Position numbers and translations under genes: made by a program. A DNA stretch of 64,000 nt from Martelella mediterranea. GTDB lineage: Bacteria > Pseudomonadota > Alphaproteobacteria > Rhizobiales > Rhizobiaceae. The notes under the pieces were generated by a model. It did not search any database and was not told the origin of the DNA. It saw nothing but the letters and a program-made list of their open reading frames with translations. The stretch lies in the NCBI RefSeq assembly GCF_021021415.1, contig NZ_JAINWJ010000004.1:243953-307952 (forward strand), written 5' to 3'. Below, piece after piece: positions 46,877-56,514 of this stretch. Positions within the stretch are counted from its first letter, which is position 1, and every line of letters begins with the position of its first letter.

Positions 46877-48111
46877 TCGCGCTTTGCCTGCGTGCTCGAC
46901 CTGTACCATGCCACCAGCTTTGCCCGTTCGTCCGGCGTCATGCCGGTCACGTTACCCGGAGGCATGGCATGGCTGCGCCCGGCCTGCAAGTAAATCTGGC
47001 CCGCGCGCGATGCGATTTCGGCGTCGGTCTCGAAGCGCACATTGAGCGGCGGGCGGTGAATGCCCTCATAGACGGGCTCGGCCATGTGGCACATCGAACA
47101 GCGCGTCGAAACCACCTGTTTGGCATCGGCGAAATGCGGGTCAGCGGCAAATTTCTCGAAGGCCGGCGCGACCGCCATGTCGGGGTTTTCCGACTTGAAG
47201 AATTGCGGCGAGGTGGACAGCCACATGATCACGATGAAGATAATCACGGTCAGAAGCCAGGTCCAGTTCGGCTGGCCTTTGCGGGCATGGACCGTGTTGA
47301 AATAATGCCGGATGGTGACGCCCATCAGGAACACCAGCGCGGCGATGATCCAGCTGTATGTGGTCGCGAATGCCAGCGGATAGTGGTTCGACAGCATGAA
47401 AAAGATGACCGGCAGCGTCAGATAGTTGTTGTGCAGCGAGCGCTGCTTGGCCTCCTTGCCGAGCTTGGGATCCGGCGTCTTGCCGGCCTTCAGGTCCGCC
47501 ACCACGATCTTCTGGTTCGGGATGATCACGAAGAAAACGTTGGCGGTCATGATCGTCGCCGTGAATGCGCCCATATGCAGGAAGGCCGCGCGGCCGGTGA
47601 AGAGGTGCGAGTAGCCCCAGGCCATGAACACCAGCAGCACATAGAGCAGCAGCATCAAGCCTATGGTGTGCTTGCCGAGCGGCGATTTGCAGAGATAGTG
47701 ATAGAACAGCCAGCCGATCGACAGCGAGGCGAGCGAGATCAGGATCGCGACCGGGGCGGAGACGTCGAGCACGCTGCGATTGACCAGGAACAGGTCCGCG
47801 CCGCCATAATAGACCAGCGCCATCATCAGGAAGCCGGACATCCAGGTGAAATAGGATTCCCATTTGAACCAGATCAGATGCTCGGGCATGTGCGCGGGCG
47901 CGACCATGTATTTCTGGATATTGTAGAACCCGCCGCCATGGACCTGCCATTCCTCGCCGGAAACGCCTTCCGGGAGCCCGGGACGGGCGACCAGACCGAG
48001 ATCGAGCGCGATGAAGTAGAAGGATGAGCCGATCCAGGCGATAGCCGTGATGACATGCAGCCAGCGCACGGCGAATTGCGCCCATTCCCAGATGATGGCG
48101 AGTTCAAACAT
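46873..48111 (-). CDS. puuD: Membrane urate hydroxylase with C-terminal cytochrome c domain
   Basis: 412 aa. The N-terminal ~310 residues hold about eight membrane helices with the conserved WLHVITAIAWIGSSFYF and GGGFYNIQKYMVAP. The C-terminal ~100 residues are a periplasmic cytochrome c domain with a single CSMCH (Cys338-His342) and a methionine in HAMPPGNVTGMT as a likely sixth ligand. It oxidises urate to 5-hydroxyisourate, replacing soluble uricase, with electrons going to the respiratory chain instead of O2. The stop overlaps guaD. Confidence 0.95.
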
Positions 48112-48208
48112 AAAGTGTCCCCAAAACTAAGATCGTCCCGATGATGCGCAATTTCTGCGCGAAAAAAAAGAGATGTTTTGCAAATGATCGCAAATAGATA
48201 GGAAGGCG

Positions 48209-49048
48209 TTACCGGGCTGCATCCGCTGTGTGCAGCCTGCCCGCTTTTGCGGCATGAATGACCGAAATCAGTTCAGCTGCAACCAGAGCGGCAATCACCG
48301 CCGGGCGCTTGTCGGAAACAGCGGTGCCGCCGATCGGCATCACAAGGCGGGAAAGCGCGGCCTCGGAGAGCTCCTGTTTTCGGGCGTAGCTCAGAAAGGT
48401 GGCGCGTTTGGTCTTCGAGCCGATCATGCCGCAATAGCTAAGGTCCGCGCGCTTCAGCGCTTCGGTGGCGATCAGGAAATCCAGCGCGTGGTCGTGGGTG
48501 AGGATGACCGCTGCGCCGCCTGCGGGAATGTTGGCAATCTCGGCCTCCGGCAGGGCGGAAAGCCGGAGTTCCACGCCATCGGGCAACGCCTCGACCATAT
48601 CCGGCCGAGTTTCGACGATCACGGTGTTGAAGGGCAGCGGCGAGAGCGCTGCCGCCAGCGCCGAGCCGACATGACCGCCGCCGAAGATGAACACCGAGGG
48701 CTGGCGGGCGGTCTCTGCTTCAAGCCGCGCCAGGAACGCCGCGACCGTTGCCGCGTCGGCGACCTCGAATGCCAGTTCCGCGCGCCCGCCACAGCACTGG
48801 CCGATCTCGGGGCCGAGCGCGATATCGAGCCGCGTTTCTCCCGTTCGTCCGGCAAGCAGGGCGCGGGCGTGGTCGATCGCGATATATTCAAGCTGCCCGC
48901 CACCGATCGTGCCGGATGTCGCATCCGCCGAGACAGCGATCGCGGCCCCGGCCTCACGCGGCGTCGAGCCCTTGATCGCGGCGACCGTGACGATGACGCG
49001 GCGCTCGTGTTGTGCGAGGAACTGCCGATATGTCGCCGCCTCGTTCAT
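48209..49048 (-). CDS. xdhC: Xanthine dehydrogenase accessory protein
   Basis: 279 aa. XdhC binds molybdenum cofactor, carries the sulfurated form and inserts it into XdhB. Family motifs: GSTPREAGAAIAV and GTIGGGQLEY in the N-terminal domain, a Rossmann-like FGGGHVGSALAAAL in the C-terminal domain, and MIGSKTKRATFL. It lies 3 bp after xdhB in the order xdhA-xdhB-xdhC. Confidence 0.95.
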   Translation of the reverse strand: MNEAATYRQFLAQHERRVIVTVAAIKGSTPREAGAAIAVSADATSGTIGGGQLEYIAIDHARALLAGRTGETRLDIALGPEIGQCCGGRAELAFEVADAATVAAFLARLEAETARQPSVFIFGGGHVGSALAAALSPLPFNTVIVETRPDMVEALPDGVELRLSALPEAEIANIPAGGAAVILTHDHALDFLIATEALKRADLSYCGMIGSKTKRATFLSYARKQELSEAALSRLVMPIGGTAVSDKRPAVIAALVAAELISVIHAAKAGRLHTADAAR

Positions 49049-49051
49049 GGC

Positions 49052-51397
49052 TCAGACCTGTTTCATCCGCTCCACCGCCATCAGCACGCGTTCCGGCGTG
49101 GCCGGCGCGTCGAGACGCGGGCAGACGCGGTAGTCCGCGACGCTGGCGACGGCCATCGAGATCGCCTCGAGCGCCGAGATCGCCAGCATGAAGGGCGGTT
49201 CGCCCACGGCCTTGGAACGGCCTATGGTCGGTTCGCGGTTTTCGGAAAAATCGGTGAGCCTGACGTTGAAGATCTTCGGCCGGTCGGAGGCGAGCGGGAT
49301 CTTGTAGGTCGACGGCGCGTGGGTTCTCAGATGCCCCTTGTCGTTCCACCACAATTCCTCGGTCGTCAGCCAGCCCATGCCCTGAACGAAGCCGCCCTCG
49401 ATCTGGCCGATATCGATGGTCGGGTTCAGCGAGCGGCCGACATCATGGAGAATATCGGTGCGCTCGAAGATATATTCGCCCGTCAGCGTGTCGATCGAGA
49501 CCTCGGTGCAGGCCACTCCATAGGCGAAATAGTAGAATGGCCGTCCCTTGCCCGCCGCCCGGTCCCAGTGAATTTTCGGGGTCTTGTAGAAGCCCGCCGC
49601 CGAAAGCTGGATACGGCCGAAATAAGCGGCCTTCACCAATTCGGGGAAGGGGATTTCCCTGGTCCCGATCCGCACCCGGTTGGGCAGGAATTCAATGTCC
49701 TCGGCCGCGACCTGATAGTGGCTCGCCGCAAACGCGATCAGACGGTCCTTGATCTCCTTGGCCGCATTATAGGCCGCCATGCCGTTGAGGTCGGAACCCG
49801 ACGAGGCGGCGGTGGCCGAGGTGTTCGGCACCTTGCCGGTGGTGGTGGCGGTGATCTTCACCCGTTCCAGATCGATCTGGAACACGTCGGCGACCACCTG
49901 CGCCACCTTGATATAAAGCCCCTGGCCCATCTCCGTGCCGCCATGGTTCAGCTGCACCGAGCCGTCCTGATAGACATGGACGAGGGCGCCGGCCTGGTTG
50001 AAGGCGGTCATGGTGAAGGAAATGCCGAATTTCACCGGCGTCAGCGCGATGCCCTTTTTGAGGATCGGGCTCGTCCTGTTGAAATCGATGATTGCCTGCC
50101 GGCGGGCGCGGTAATCGGCGGTCTGTTCCAACTCCTCGACCACGCGCAGGATGATGTTGTCCTCCACCGTCTGGTGATAGGGCGTGACATCGCGGCCGGA
50201 ACCTTTCGGTCCGTAGAAATTGGCCTTGCGGATATCGAGCGGGTCGCGGCCCAGCGCATAGGCGATTTCCTCGATGAAACGCTCGCCCGCCAGCATGCCC
50301 TGCGGTCCGCCGAAACCGCGATAGGCGGTGTTGGAGCAGGTGTGGGTCTTTAAGGGCCGCGTCACCAGATGGACGTTGGGATAGTAATAGGAGCTGTCGG
50401 CGTGGAACAGCGTGCGGTCGGTCACGGGGCCGGAGAGATCGGCCGAAAAGCCGCAGCGGGCGGCGAAGGTGGCGTCGATCGCCTCGATGACGCCGTCATC
50501 ATCATAGCCGATGTCGTAGAAGGCGACGAAATCATGCCGCTTGCCGGTCATGATCATGTCTTCGTCGCGGTCGGGGCGGAATTTCACCGCTCGGTTCAGC
50601 TTCTTCGCCGCAAGGGCCGCCACCGCCGCAAAGCCGTTGCCCTGCGTCTCCTTGCCGCCGAAACCGCCGCCCATGCGCCGCTGGTAGACGGTGACGGCGT
50701 TCGAGGGAATGTCGAGCACGTGGCCGACGATATGCTGGATCTCGCTCGGGTGCTGGGTGGAGGACCACACCGCCACCTCGTCATCCTCGCCGGGGATCGC
50801 CAGCGCGATCTGGCCCTCGAGATAGAAATGCTCCTGGCCGCCGATCTCCATTTCTGCGGTGATCCGGTTTTTCGCCGACGCGAGCGCCGCCCTGGCATCG
50901 CCGCGCTGCAATTTCAGCGGCGTGATGACGTCCGGCGCGTTGTGAGCCAGCGCATCGCGCACGCTGGTCCAGAACGGCAGGTCCTCATAGGTGATCTCGG
51001 CCAGTTTCGCCGCCGCGCGGGCCTGATGGCGGGTCTCGGCGATCACGGCGAAGATGAGCTGGCCGTGATATTCAACGATTTCGTCGGCAAACAGCGGCTC
51101 ATCGTGGTGTCCGCCCGATGAGATGTCGTTGACGCCCGGCACGTCCTTGCCTGTGAGCACGCAGACCACGCCGGGGGCCGCCTCGACCTTGGAGAGGTCC
51201 ATGGCAACGATCTTCGCATGGGGCCGGTCGGAAAGCCCGACGCCGGCATGCAAAAGGCCGGCGGGCTCGGGCATGTCGTCGATATATTCGGCCGTGCCCG
51301 CCACATGCTTGTGGGCGGAATCGTGAACGCGCGACTTGTGGATGCCGCCGGAGATTTCGGCTTTGAGAGTTGCTGCGTCGTGGATTGCCTTGTCCAT
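49052..51397 (-). CDS. xdhB: Xanthine dehydrogenase molybdopterin-binding subunit
   Basis: 781 aa. Catalytic subunit that hydroxylates hypoxanthine and xanthine to urate. Molybdopterin-contacting loops: GGGFGGKETQG, AYRGFGGPQGM, NHGGTEMGQGLY, ATAASSGSDLNG, and the catalytic glutamate in KAVGEPPFMLAIS. The aldehyde-oxidase/xanthine-dehydrogenase N-terminal hammerhead domain is in residues ~25-140. It follows xdhA by 3 bp. Confidence 0.96.
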   Translation of the reverse strand: MDKAIHDAATLKAEISGGIHKSRVHDSAHKHVAGTAEYIDDMPEPAGLLHAGVGLSDRPHAKIVAMDLSKVEAAPGVVCVLTGKDVPGVNDISSGGHHDEPLFADEIVEYHGQLIFAVIAETRHQARAAAKLAEITYEDLPFWTSVRDALAHNAPDVITPLKLQRGDARAALASAKNRITAEMEIGGQEHFYLEGQIALAIPGEDDEVAVWSSTQHPSEIQHIVGHVLDIPSNAVTVYQRRMGGGFGGKETQGNGFAAVAALAAKKLNRAVKFRPDRDEDMIMTGKRHDFVAFYDIGYDDDGVIEAIDATFAARCGFSADLSGPVTDRTLFHADSSYYYPNVHLVTRPLKTHTCSNTAYRGFGGPQGMLAGERFIEEIAYALGRDPLDIRKANFYGPKGSGRDVTPYHQTVEDNIILRVVEELEQTADYRARRQAIIDFNRTSPILKKGIALTPVKFGISFTMTAFNQAGALVHVYQDGSVQLNHGGTEMGQGLYIKVAQVVADVFQIDLERVKITATTTGKVPNTSATAASSGSDLNGMAAYNAAKEIKDRLIAFAASHYQVAAEDIEFLPNRVRIGTREIPFPELVKAAYFGRIQLSAAGFYKTPKIHWDRAAGKGRPFYYFAYGVACTEVSIDTLTGEYIFERTDILHDVGRSLNPTIDIGQIEGGFVQGMGWLTTEELWWNDKGHLRTHAPSTYKIPLASDRPKIFNVRLTDFSENREPTIGRSKAVGEPPFMLAISALEAISMAVASVADYRVCPRLDAPATPERVLMAVERMKQV

Positions 51398-51400
51398 CGC

Positions 51401-52864
51401 TTACGCCTCCTCTTCCGCGAAACGACGCAGTTCCTGCGCGTCGCCGCCGGTTTCCAGAAGGAACCGCGTCAAAAGGTTCTTCGCCGTCAGCATGCGATAG
51501 GCGGCGGTGGCGCGCATATCGGTCATCGGTTGGTAGTCGTCCTCGAAGGCCGCGCGGGCCGCTTCCACCGTTTCGCTGTTCCACGGCTTGCCGGAAAGCG
51601 CCGCCTCCACATGGGAGGCGCGCTTGGGTATCCCCGCCATGCCGCCATAGGCGATGCGGATGGTCGCGACCGTGCCGTCCTCGGCAAGCTTCAGATAGAA
51701 CGCGCCGCAGACGGCGGAAATATCCTCCTCGCGGCGCTTGGCAACCTTGTAGACGGCGAAATGGCTGTCCTTCGCGGGCTTCGGCACGGTGAGCGACAGC
51801 ACGAAATCGCCGGGCCGGCGGTCCTGCTTGCCATAGTCGCGGAAATAATCCTGCAGCGCGATGGTGCGGGTGCCATCCGCTGATTGCAGCGTCAGTGTGG
51901 CGCCGAGCGCGATCAGGGCGGGCGGGGTGTCGCCGATCGGCGAACCATTGGCGACATTACCGCCGATCGTGCCCATATTGCGAACCTGCTCGCCGCCGAT
52001 CCGGAAGATCAGCCGGGAAAAGGCCGGGATTTTTTCCGTCAGCGCCGGAAGCGCCTCGGAATAGGTGACGCCCGCGCCGATGATGAAGCCGGTATCGGTC
52101 TCGGTGATGGTCTGCAGCTCTTCGAGCTGATTGATGAACACCATCGGGTTGAGCCGGCGCATCTGCTTTGTGACCCAGAGCCCGACATCGGTCGAGCCTG
52201 CCACGATCGTGGCGTCGCGGTATTCCTTCAGCGTATCGGCGAGTGCGGCGATCGAGCCCGGAATGATGGCACGACTGCTGTCGTCGCCGACCGTGATCGT
52301 GGCATCCGTCTTCATGCCGGCAAGCCTTGCCATTACCTGGTCGTGCTCGCGGGCAATCGCATCGAAGGCGGCATCGGGGCGGATAGCCGAGGCCTTCTCG
52401 GCGGCCTTCACGATCGGCTCGTAACCGGTGCAGCGACAGAGATTGCCCTGCAACGCCTTTTCGATGGCAAAGCGCGACGGCTTCTCGTTTTCCATCCACA
52501 GCGCATAGAGCGACATCACGATGCCGGGCGTGCAGAAGCCGCATTGCGAACCGTTGAGGTCCACCATCGCCTGCTGCACCGGGTGCAGCGTGCCGTCCTT
52601 CGCCGCCAGATGCTCGATTGTCACCACATGGGTGGCGTTGAGCGAGGCCACGAAGCGGATGCAGGCATTGACGGTTTCATAGACCAGTCTGCCGCGCGTC
52701 AGCCGACCGACAAGCACGGTGCAGGCCCCGCAATCGCCCTCCGCGCAGCCTTCCTTGGAGCCGGTCAGCCGCTTCTTGATGCGCAGATAGTCGAGCAGCG
52801 TCTCCGAGGGCGACAGCGCGTCAAGCGCAATTTCCTCATCGTTCAGTATGAACCGTATCGTCAT
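51401..52864 (-). CDS. xdhA: Xanthine dehydrogenase FAD/[2Fe-2S] subunit
   Basis: 487 aa from ATG 52864 behind AAGGACAATTG. Two iron-sulfur clusters: a plant-ferredoxin type KEGCAEGDCGACTVLVG and a helical one in GSQCGFCTPGIVMSL and QGNLCRCTGYEPI. The FAD domain covers residues ~190-370 (VAGSTDVGLWVTKQ and GGNVANGSPIGDTPPALIA). It passes electrons from the molybdenum site to NAD+. First of xdhABC; 30 bp after bdhA on the same strand. Confidence 0.96.
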   Translation of the reverse strand: MTIRFILNDEEIALDALSPSETLLDYLRIKKRLTGSKEGCAEGDCGACTVLVGRLTRGRLVYETVNACIRFVASLNATHVVTIEHLAAKDGTLHPVQQAMVDLNGSQCGFCTPGIVMSLYALWMENEKPSRFAIEKALQGNLCRCTGYEPIVKAAEKASAIRPDAAFDAIAREHDQVMARLAGMKTDATITVGDDSSRAIIPGSIAALADTLKEYRDATIVAGSTDVGLWVTKQMRRLNPMVFINQLEELQTITETDTGFIIGAGVTYSEALPALTEKIPAFSRLIFRIGGEQVRNMGTIGGNVANGSPIGDTPPALIALGATLTLQSADGTRTIALQDYFRDYGKQDRRPGDFVLSLTVPKPAKDSHFAVYKVAKRREEDISAVCGAFYLKLAEDGTVATIRIAYGGMAGIPKRASHVEAALSGKPWNSETVEAARAAFEDDYQPMTDMRATAAYRMLTAKNLLTRFLLETGGDAQELRRFAEEEA

Positions 52865-52894
52865 CAATTGTCCTTCATTCCGCTCGTTCGAGCG

Positions 52895-53671
52895 TCACTT
52901 GGCCGTCCAGCCGCCATCGATCGAAATATGGGTGCCGGTCACCTGGGCCGCCGCATCGCTTGCCAGATAAAGCGCGGTCGCGGCGATCTGCTCGACGGTC
53001 ACGAATTCCTTCGTCGGCTGGGCGGCGAGCAGCACTTCCGATTTCACCTGTTCCTCGGTCATGCCGCGCGCCTTCGCTGTGTCGGGTATCTGCGCCTCCA
53101 CCAGCGGGGTCAGCACATAGCCGGGACAGATCGCGTTGACCGTGATCTTGTGTTCGGCAAGCTCCAGCGCCACCGTCTTGGTCAGCCCCATCATGCCGTG
53201 CTTGGCCGAGACATAGGCCGCCTTGAAGGGCGAGGCGACCAGGCCGTGGGCGGAAACCAGATTGATGATGCGGCCCGAACCCGCCTTCTTCATCAGCGGC
53301 ACGGCGTGACGGATGGTGTGGAACGAACTCGTCAGATTGATGGCGATGATCCGGTCCCATTTTTCCGGCGGAAAATCCTCGATCGGGCTGACATGCTGGA
53401 TGCCCGCATTGTTGACCAGCACATCGATGCCGCCGAACGTATCCGCGGCGGACGCGATCATCGCCTCGATCTCGTCCGGCTTCGTCATGTCGGCGGGGTG
53501 GTGAATCACCGCGCCGACACCCAGCGCGCCAATGTGTTCGACCGCGGCATCGATCTCCGCCTGGTTGCCGAAGCCGTTCAACACGATATTGTCGCCCGCC
53601 GCCGCAAAGCCTTCGGCGATGCCGAGCCCGATGCCGCTGGTGGAGCCGGTAATCACGACAGTCCGCGCCAT
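52895..53671 (-). CDS. bdhA: 3-Hydroxybutyrate dehydrogenase
   Basis: 258 aa short-chain dehydrogenase. NAD motif TGSTSGIGLGIAEGFA, NNAGIQHVSPIE, the catalytic Ser in NLVSAHGLVASPF, and Tyr/Lys in YVSAKHGMMGLT. The residues QIPDTAKARGMTEEQV and KEFVTVEQIA match D-3-hydroxybutyrate dehydrogenases, which oxidise (R)-3-hydroxybutyrate to acetoacetate in PHB turnover. It lies just upstream of xdhA and could share its transcript, though the pathways are unrelated. Confidence 0.92.
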   Translation of the reverse strand: MARTVVITGSTSGIGLGIAEGFAAAGDNIVLNGFGNQAEIDAAVEHIGALGVGAVIHHPADMTKPDEIEAMIASAADTFGGIDVLVNNAGIQHVSPIEDFPPEKWDRIIAINLTSSFHTIRHAVPLMKKAGSGRIINLVSAHGLVASPFKAAYVSAKHGMMGLTKTVALELAEHKITVNAICPGYVLTPLVEAQIPDTAKARGMTEEQVKSEVLLAAQPTKEFVTVEQIAATALYLASDAAAQVTGTHISIDGGWTAK

Positions 53672-53860
53672 TCTTCAGTCCATTCCCGTTCTTGGTGTTT
53701 TGCCGGAAAGGTTATGCGCAATCAGCAATCCATGCAATCGCCTGAAGAGGCGCGAATGCAGCCGGTTCGGGAAAAATTGACCAAACGGTTCGAAAATGCG
53801 TTCGAGTCGTCTCACTCGCAATTGCTGTGAGGTTCAGGCGCCTTTTTTATCGGTTTGTCC

Positions 53861-54367
53861 CTAGAGGTCGACTTCCTGAGCAAACCGCATGAACCAGAAA
53901 AACATCGTGCACCACAGTCCCGCCCTTATATGCCAGACGAGGGATGCTACGGGATAGATGCGCCATTCGAAGTCGCGGGAAGGCCATCTCAGCGTAAACG
54001 AGAAGCCCTGCCTGGCGAGCGTGCCCACGGCGACGAGACTGGTTGCAAGCACGGCGGAAAAGGTGATCCTGTCGGAATCGAGCCCAAAGAACACCAAAAA
54101 CGTCACCACTATCGCCATCATCGCGCTAACGCCCAAAACGGAACGCAGGGCGTAGCGCAGGTGGCCGTCTTTCCCGCCGTCATCCTTCGGCGCTGCCACC
54201 CACGGAAAAAGAGCGGCGATAACGGTTCGGAAATAGGAGTGCAGATTGGCCTGCATGATGTCGAGGACCGCGACAACAAAGATGTAAAGGATGCCGATGG
54301 TCAGACCGGCCATCGGCGCCATCAGGATGATGCAGCCCAGCGACGCCTCGCACTCGGAATACTCCAT
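53861..54367 (-). CDS. Hypothetical membrane protein
   Basis: 168 aa with about four hydrophobic segments: residues ~9-35 (CIILMAPMAGLTIGILYIF), ~75-95, ~100-118 and ~140-160. A charged loop KDDGGKDGHLRY separates helices 1 and 2. No family recognised and no motif for transport or catalysis seen. It is flanked by non-coding DNA on both sides, so there is no operon clue. The codon use looks like the neighbouring genes, supporting a real gene. Confidence 0.65.
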   Translation of the reverse strand: MEYSECEASLGCIILMAPMAGLTIGILYIFVVAVLDIMQANLHSYFRTVIAALFPWVAAPKDDGGKDGHLRYALRSVLGVSAMMAIVVTFLVFFGLDSDRITFSAVLATSLVAVGTLARQGFSFTLRWPSRDFEWRIYPVASLVWHIRAGLWCTMFFWFMRFAQEVDL

Positions 54368-54568
54368 TGCGACCTGCTTTCCCCGGGCCGTTTTCCTTGG
54401 GACATCTTGTGATGGAAATGCAGGCGGCGCAACCTGAAGAGGCGTCGGGAGACAGCGCGGTCACAAAGCCTGAACAATCCGTCACCCCGGGCAGGGCCAT
54501 GACATTCGCTCATGATTGCTCCATATGCTGAGTAAACCAAGCTGAAGCGACACGACGCGCTTGAAAGG

Positions 54569-55621
54569 ATGAGTATGGAACTGGGCGTTTTCACCTTTGC
54601 CGATGTCGATCCGGCCGAAGGCATCGATCGCGGCCGCGAGGCCGAAAAGCGGATGAAGAACCTGATGGAGGAGATCAAGCTCGCCGACAAGGTCGGGCTC
54701 GATGTCTTCGGCGTTGGCGAGCACCACCGCGTCGACTATCTGGTCTCCTCGCCGGCCACGGTTCTGGCGGGGGCTGCGACCATCACCGAAAACATCCGCC
54801 TCACCAGCGCGGTCTCGATCCTGTCTTCGGACGATCCGGTGCGGGTCTTCCAGCAATTCTCCTCCGTCGATCTGCTGTCGGGCGGCCGCGCCGAGATCAT
54901 GGCCGGGCGCGGCTCCTTTATCGAAAGTTTCCCGTTGTTCGGCTATCCGCTGGAAGCCTATGATCAGCTGTTCGAGGAAAAGCTCGATCTGCTGCTGAAG
55001 CTGCGCGACAACGAGACCGTGACATGGTCGGGCAAGACGCGTGCGCCGATCAACAACCTGCCGGTCTATCCCCGTCCGGTGCAGGACCCGCTGCCGGTGT
55101 GGATTGCCGCTGGCGGCACGCCGCAGTCGATGGCGCGCGCCGGCTTTCTCGGCTTGCCGCTGATCATCGCCATTCTCGGTGGCCAGCCGCGCCGGTTCGC
55201 GCCGCTGTTCGATCTCCACAAAAAGGCCGGCGAGCAGGCGGGCCACGATCCGGCAAAGCTGAAGCGCGCGATCTCCGTCCACGGTTTTCTCGCCGATACC
55301 ACCGAAAAGGCCGCCGACATCTTCTACGAGCCGCAAAAGGCGGTGATGGACCGGATCGGGCGCGAGCGCGGTTGGGGCCCGCAGAGCCGGGCGCAATATG
55401 ATGCGACCAGAGGTCCGGAAGGCGCGCTTTTCGTTGGCGGGCCGGAGGAGCTGGCGAAGAAGATCGTCGCCCATCAGCGCATCATGGGGCTCGACCGGTT
55501 CATGATCCAGTTCGCCGTCGGGCTTGTGCCGCATGACGAAGTGTTGCATGCCATCGAACTGTTCGGCACGAAGGTCGCGCCGATGGTGAAGGAAATGTTG
55601 GCTCAGGGAGAGCCGGTCTAA
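54569..55621 (+). CDS. LLM-class flavin-dependent oxidoreductase
   Basis: 350 aa (start at ATG 54569 or two codons later at 54575, where AAAGGATGAGT gives a better ribosome-binding site). Bacterial luciferase-like TIM barrel: GLDVFGVGEHHRVDYL, TSAVSILSSDDPVRVFQQF, and GRAEIMAGRGSFIESFPLFG are family hallmarks of flavin binding. Substrate unknown; related enzymes act on aldehydes, sulfonates or nitrilotriacetate. It lies 13 bp before map on the same strand. Confidence 0.92.
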   Translation: MSMELGVFTFADVDPAEGIDRGREAEKRMKNLMEEIKLADKVGLDVFGVGEHHRVDYLVSSPATVLAGAATITENIRLTSAVSILSSDDPVRVFQQFSSVDLLSGGRAEIMAGRGSFIESFPLFGYPLEAYDQLFEEKLDLLLKLRDNETVTWSGKTRAPINNLPVYPRPVQDPLPVWIAAGGTPQSMARAGFLGLPLIIAILGGQPRRFAPLFDLHKKAGEQAGHDPAKLKRAISVHGFLADTTEKAADIFYEPQKAVMDRIGRERGWGPQSRAQYDATRGPEGALFVGGPEELAKKIVAHQRIMGLDRFMIQFAVGLVPHDEVLHAIELFGTKVAPMVKEMLAQGEPV

Positions 55622-55634
55622 AAGAAAGCATCCC

Positions 55635-56396
55635 ATGATTGTCGAGACTGAGGAAGAACTGGCCGCGCTGAAGGATATCGGCCGGATCTGTGCCACCGCG
55701 ATCGAAAAGATGGCCGCAGCGCTGGAACCGGGCATCACGACGCTCGAACTCGACAATATCGGTCGCGCTTTCCTGGAGCAGAACGGTGCGCAATCGGCGC
55801 CGGAAGTGACCTATCGGTTTCCCGGCGCCACATGCATTTCGGTCAACGAGGAAGTGGCCCACGGCATTCCCGGCGACCGGGTGATTGCTGCGGGCGACCT
55901 CGTCAATATCGACGTCTCGGCCGAAAAGAACGGCTTTTTCTCCGATACCGGCGCCTCCTTCGCCGTGCCGCCGGTCACATCCAAGGTCAAGCGGCTCTGC
56001 CGCGACGGCAAGCGGGCGATGTGGACCGGGATCAACCAGGTCAAGCCCGGCGGCGGCTTTGCCGCGATCGGCAACGCGATCGGCGATTTCGCGCGCAAGA
56101 ACCGTTATTCGCTGATTCAGAACCTCGCCAGCCACGGCATCGGCCGCTCGCTGCACGAGGAGCCTGCCGAGCTTTCCACCTGGCCGGACAAGGCCGAGCG
56201 GCGGATCATCGCCGAAGGTCAGGTGTTCACCGTCGAGCCGTTTTTGTCGCTCGGCGGGGAATGGGCGGAAGAGGAAGACCGCGAATGGGTGCTCTATTCC
56301 CAGCCGCGCGCGCTCACCGTCCAGTTCGAGCATACGATCGTGGCCACCCGCAACGGGCCGCTGGTGCTGACCCTGGGCGAGGGCGCCGCAGGGTAA
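55635..56396 (+). CDS. map: Type I methionine aminopeptidase
   Basis: 253 aa. Removes N-terminal Met from new proteins. Metal ligands are visible: Asp in LVNIDVSAEKNG, Asp in FFSDTGASFAV, His in SHGIGRSLHEEP, Glu in FTVEPFLSLGG, and Glu in VQFEHTIVATR. Several loops deviate from the usual housekeeping enzyme, so it may be a second copy. Paired with the LLM oxidoreductase 13 bp upstream. No second map gene is in this window to compare. Confidence 0.93.
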   Translation: MIVETEEELAALKDIGRICATAIEKMAAALEPGITTLELDNIGRAFLEQNGAQSAPEVTYRFPGATCISVNEEVAHGIPGDRVIAAGDLVNIDVSAEKNGFFSDTGASFAVPPVTSKVKRLCRDGKRAMWTGINQVKPGGGFAAIGNAIGDFARKNRYSLIQNLASHGIGRSLHEEPAELSTWPDKAERRIIAEGQVFTVEPFLSLGGEWAEEEDREWVLYSQPRALTVQFEHTIVATRNGPLVLTLGEGAAG

Positions 56397-56514
56397 ATTA
56401 GCCGCGGCAACTGCCCACGGGAATGTGAGGCACCTTAATTATCTTTAATTTCTCTTTATTAAGCGAAATGCCGTAAGACTTGCGAAAGCGCAAACATTTC
56501 CGGAAGGCCTGCTC

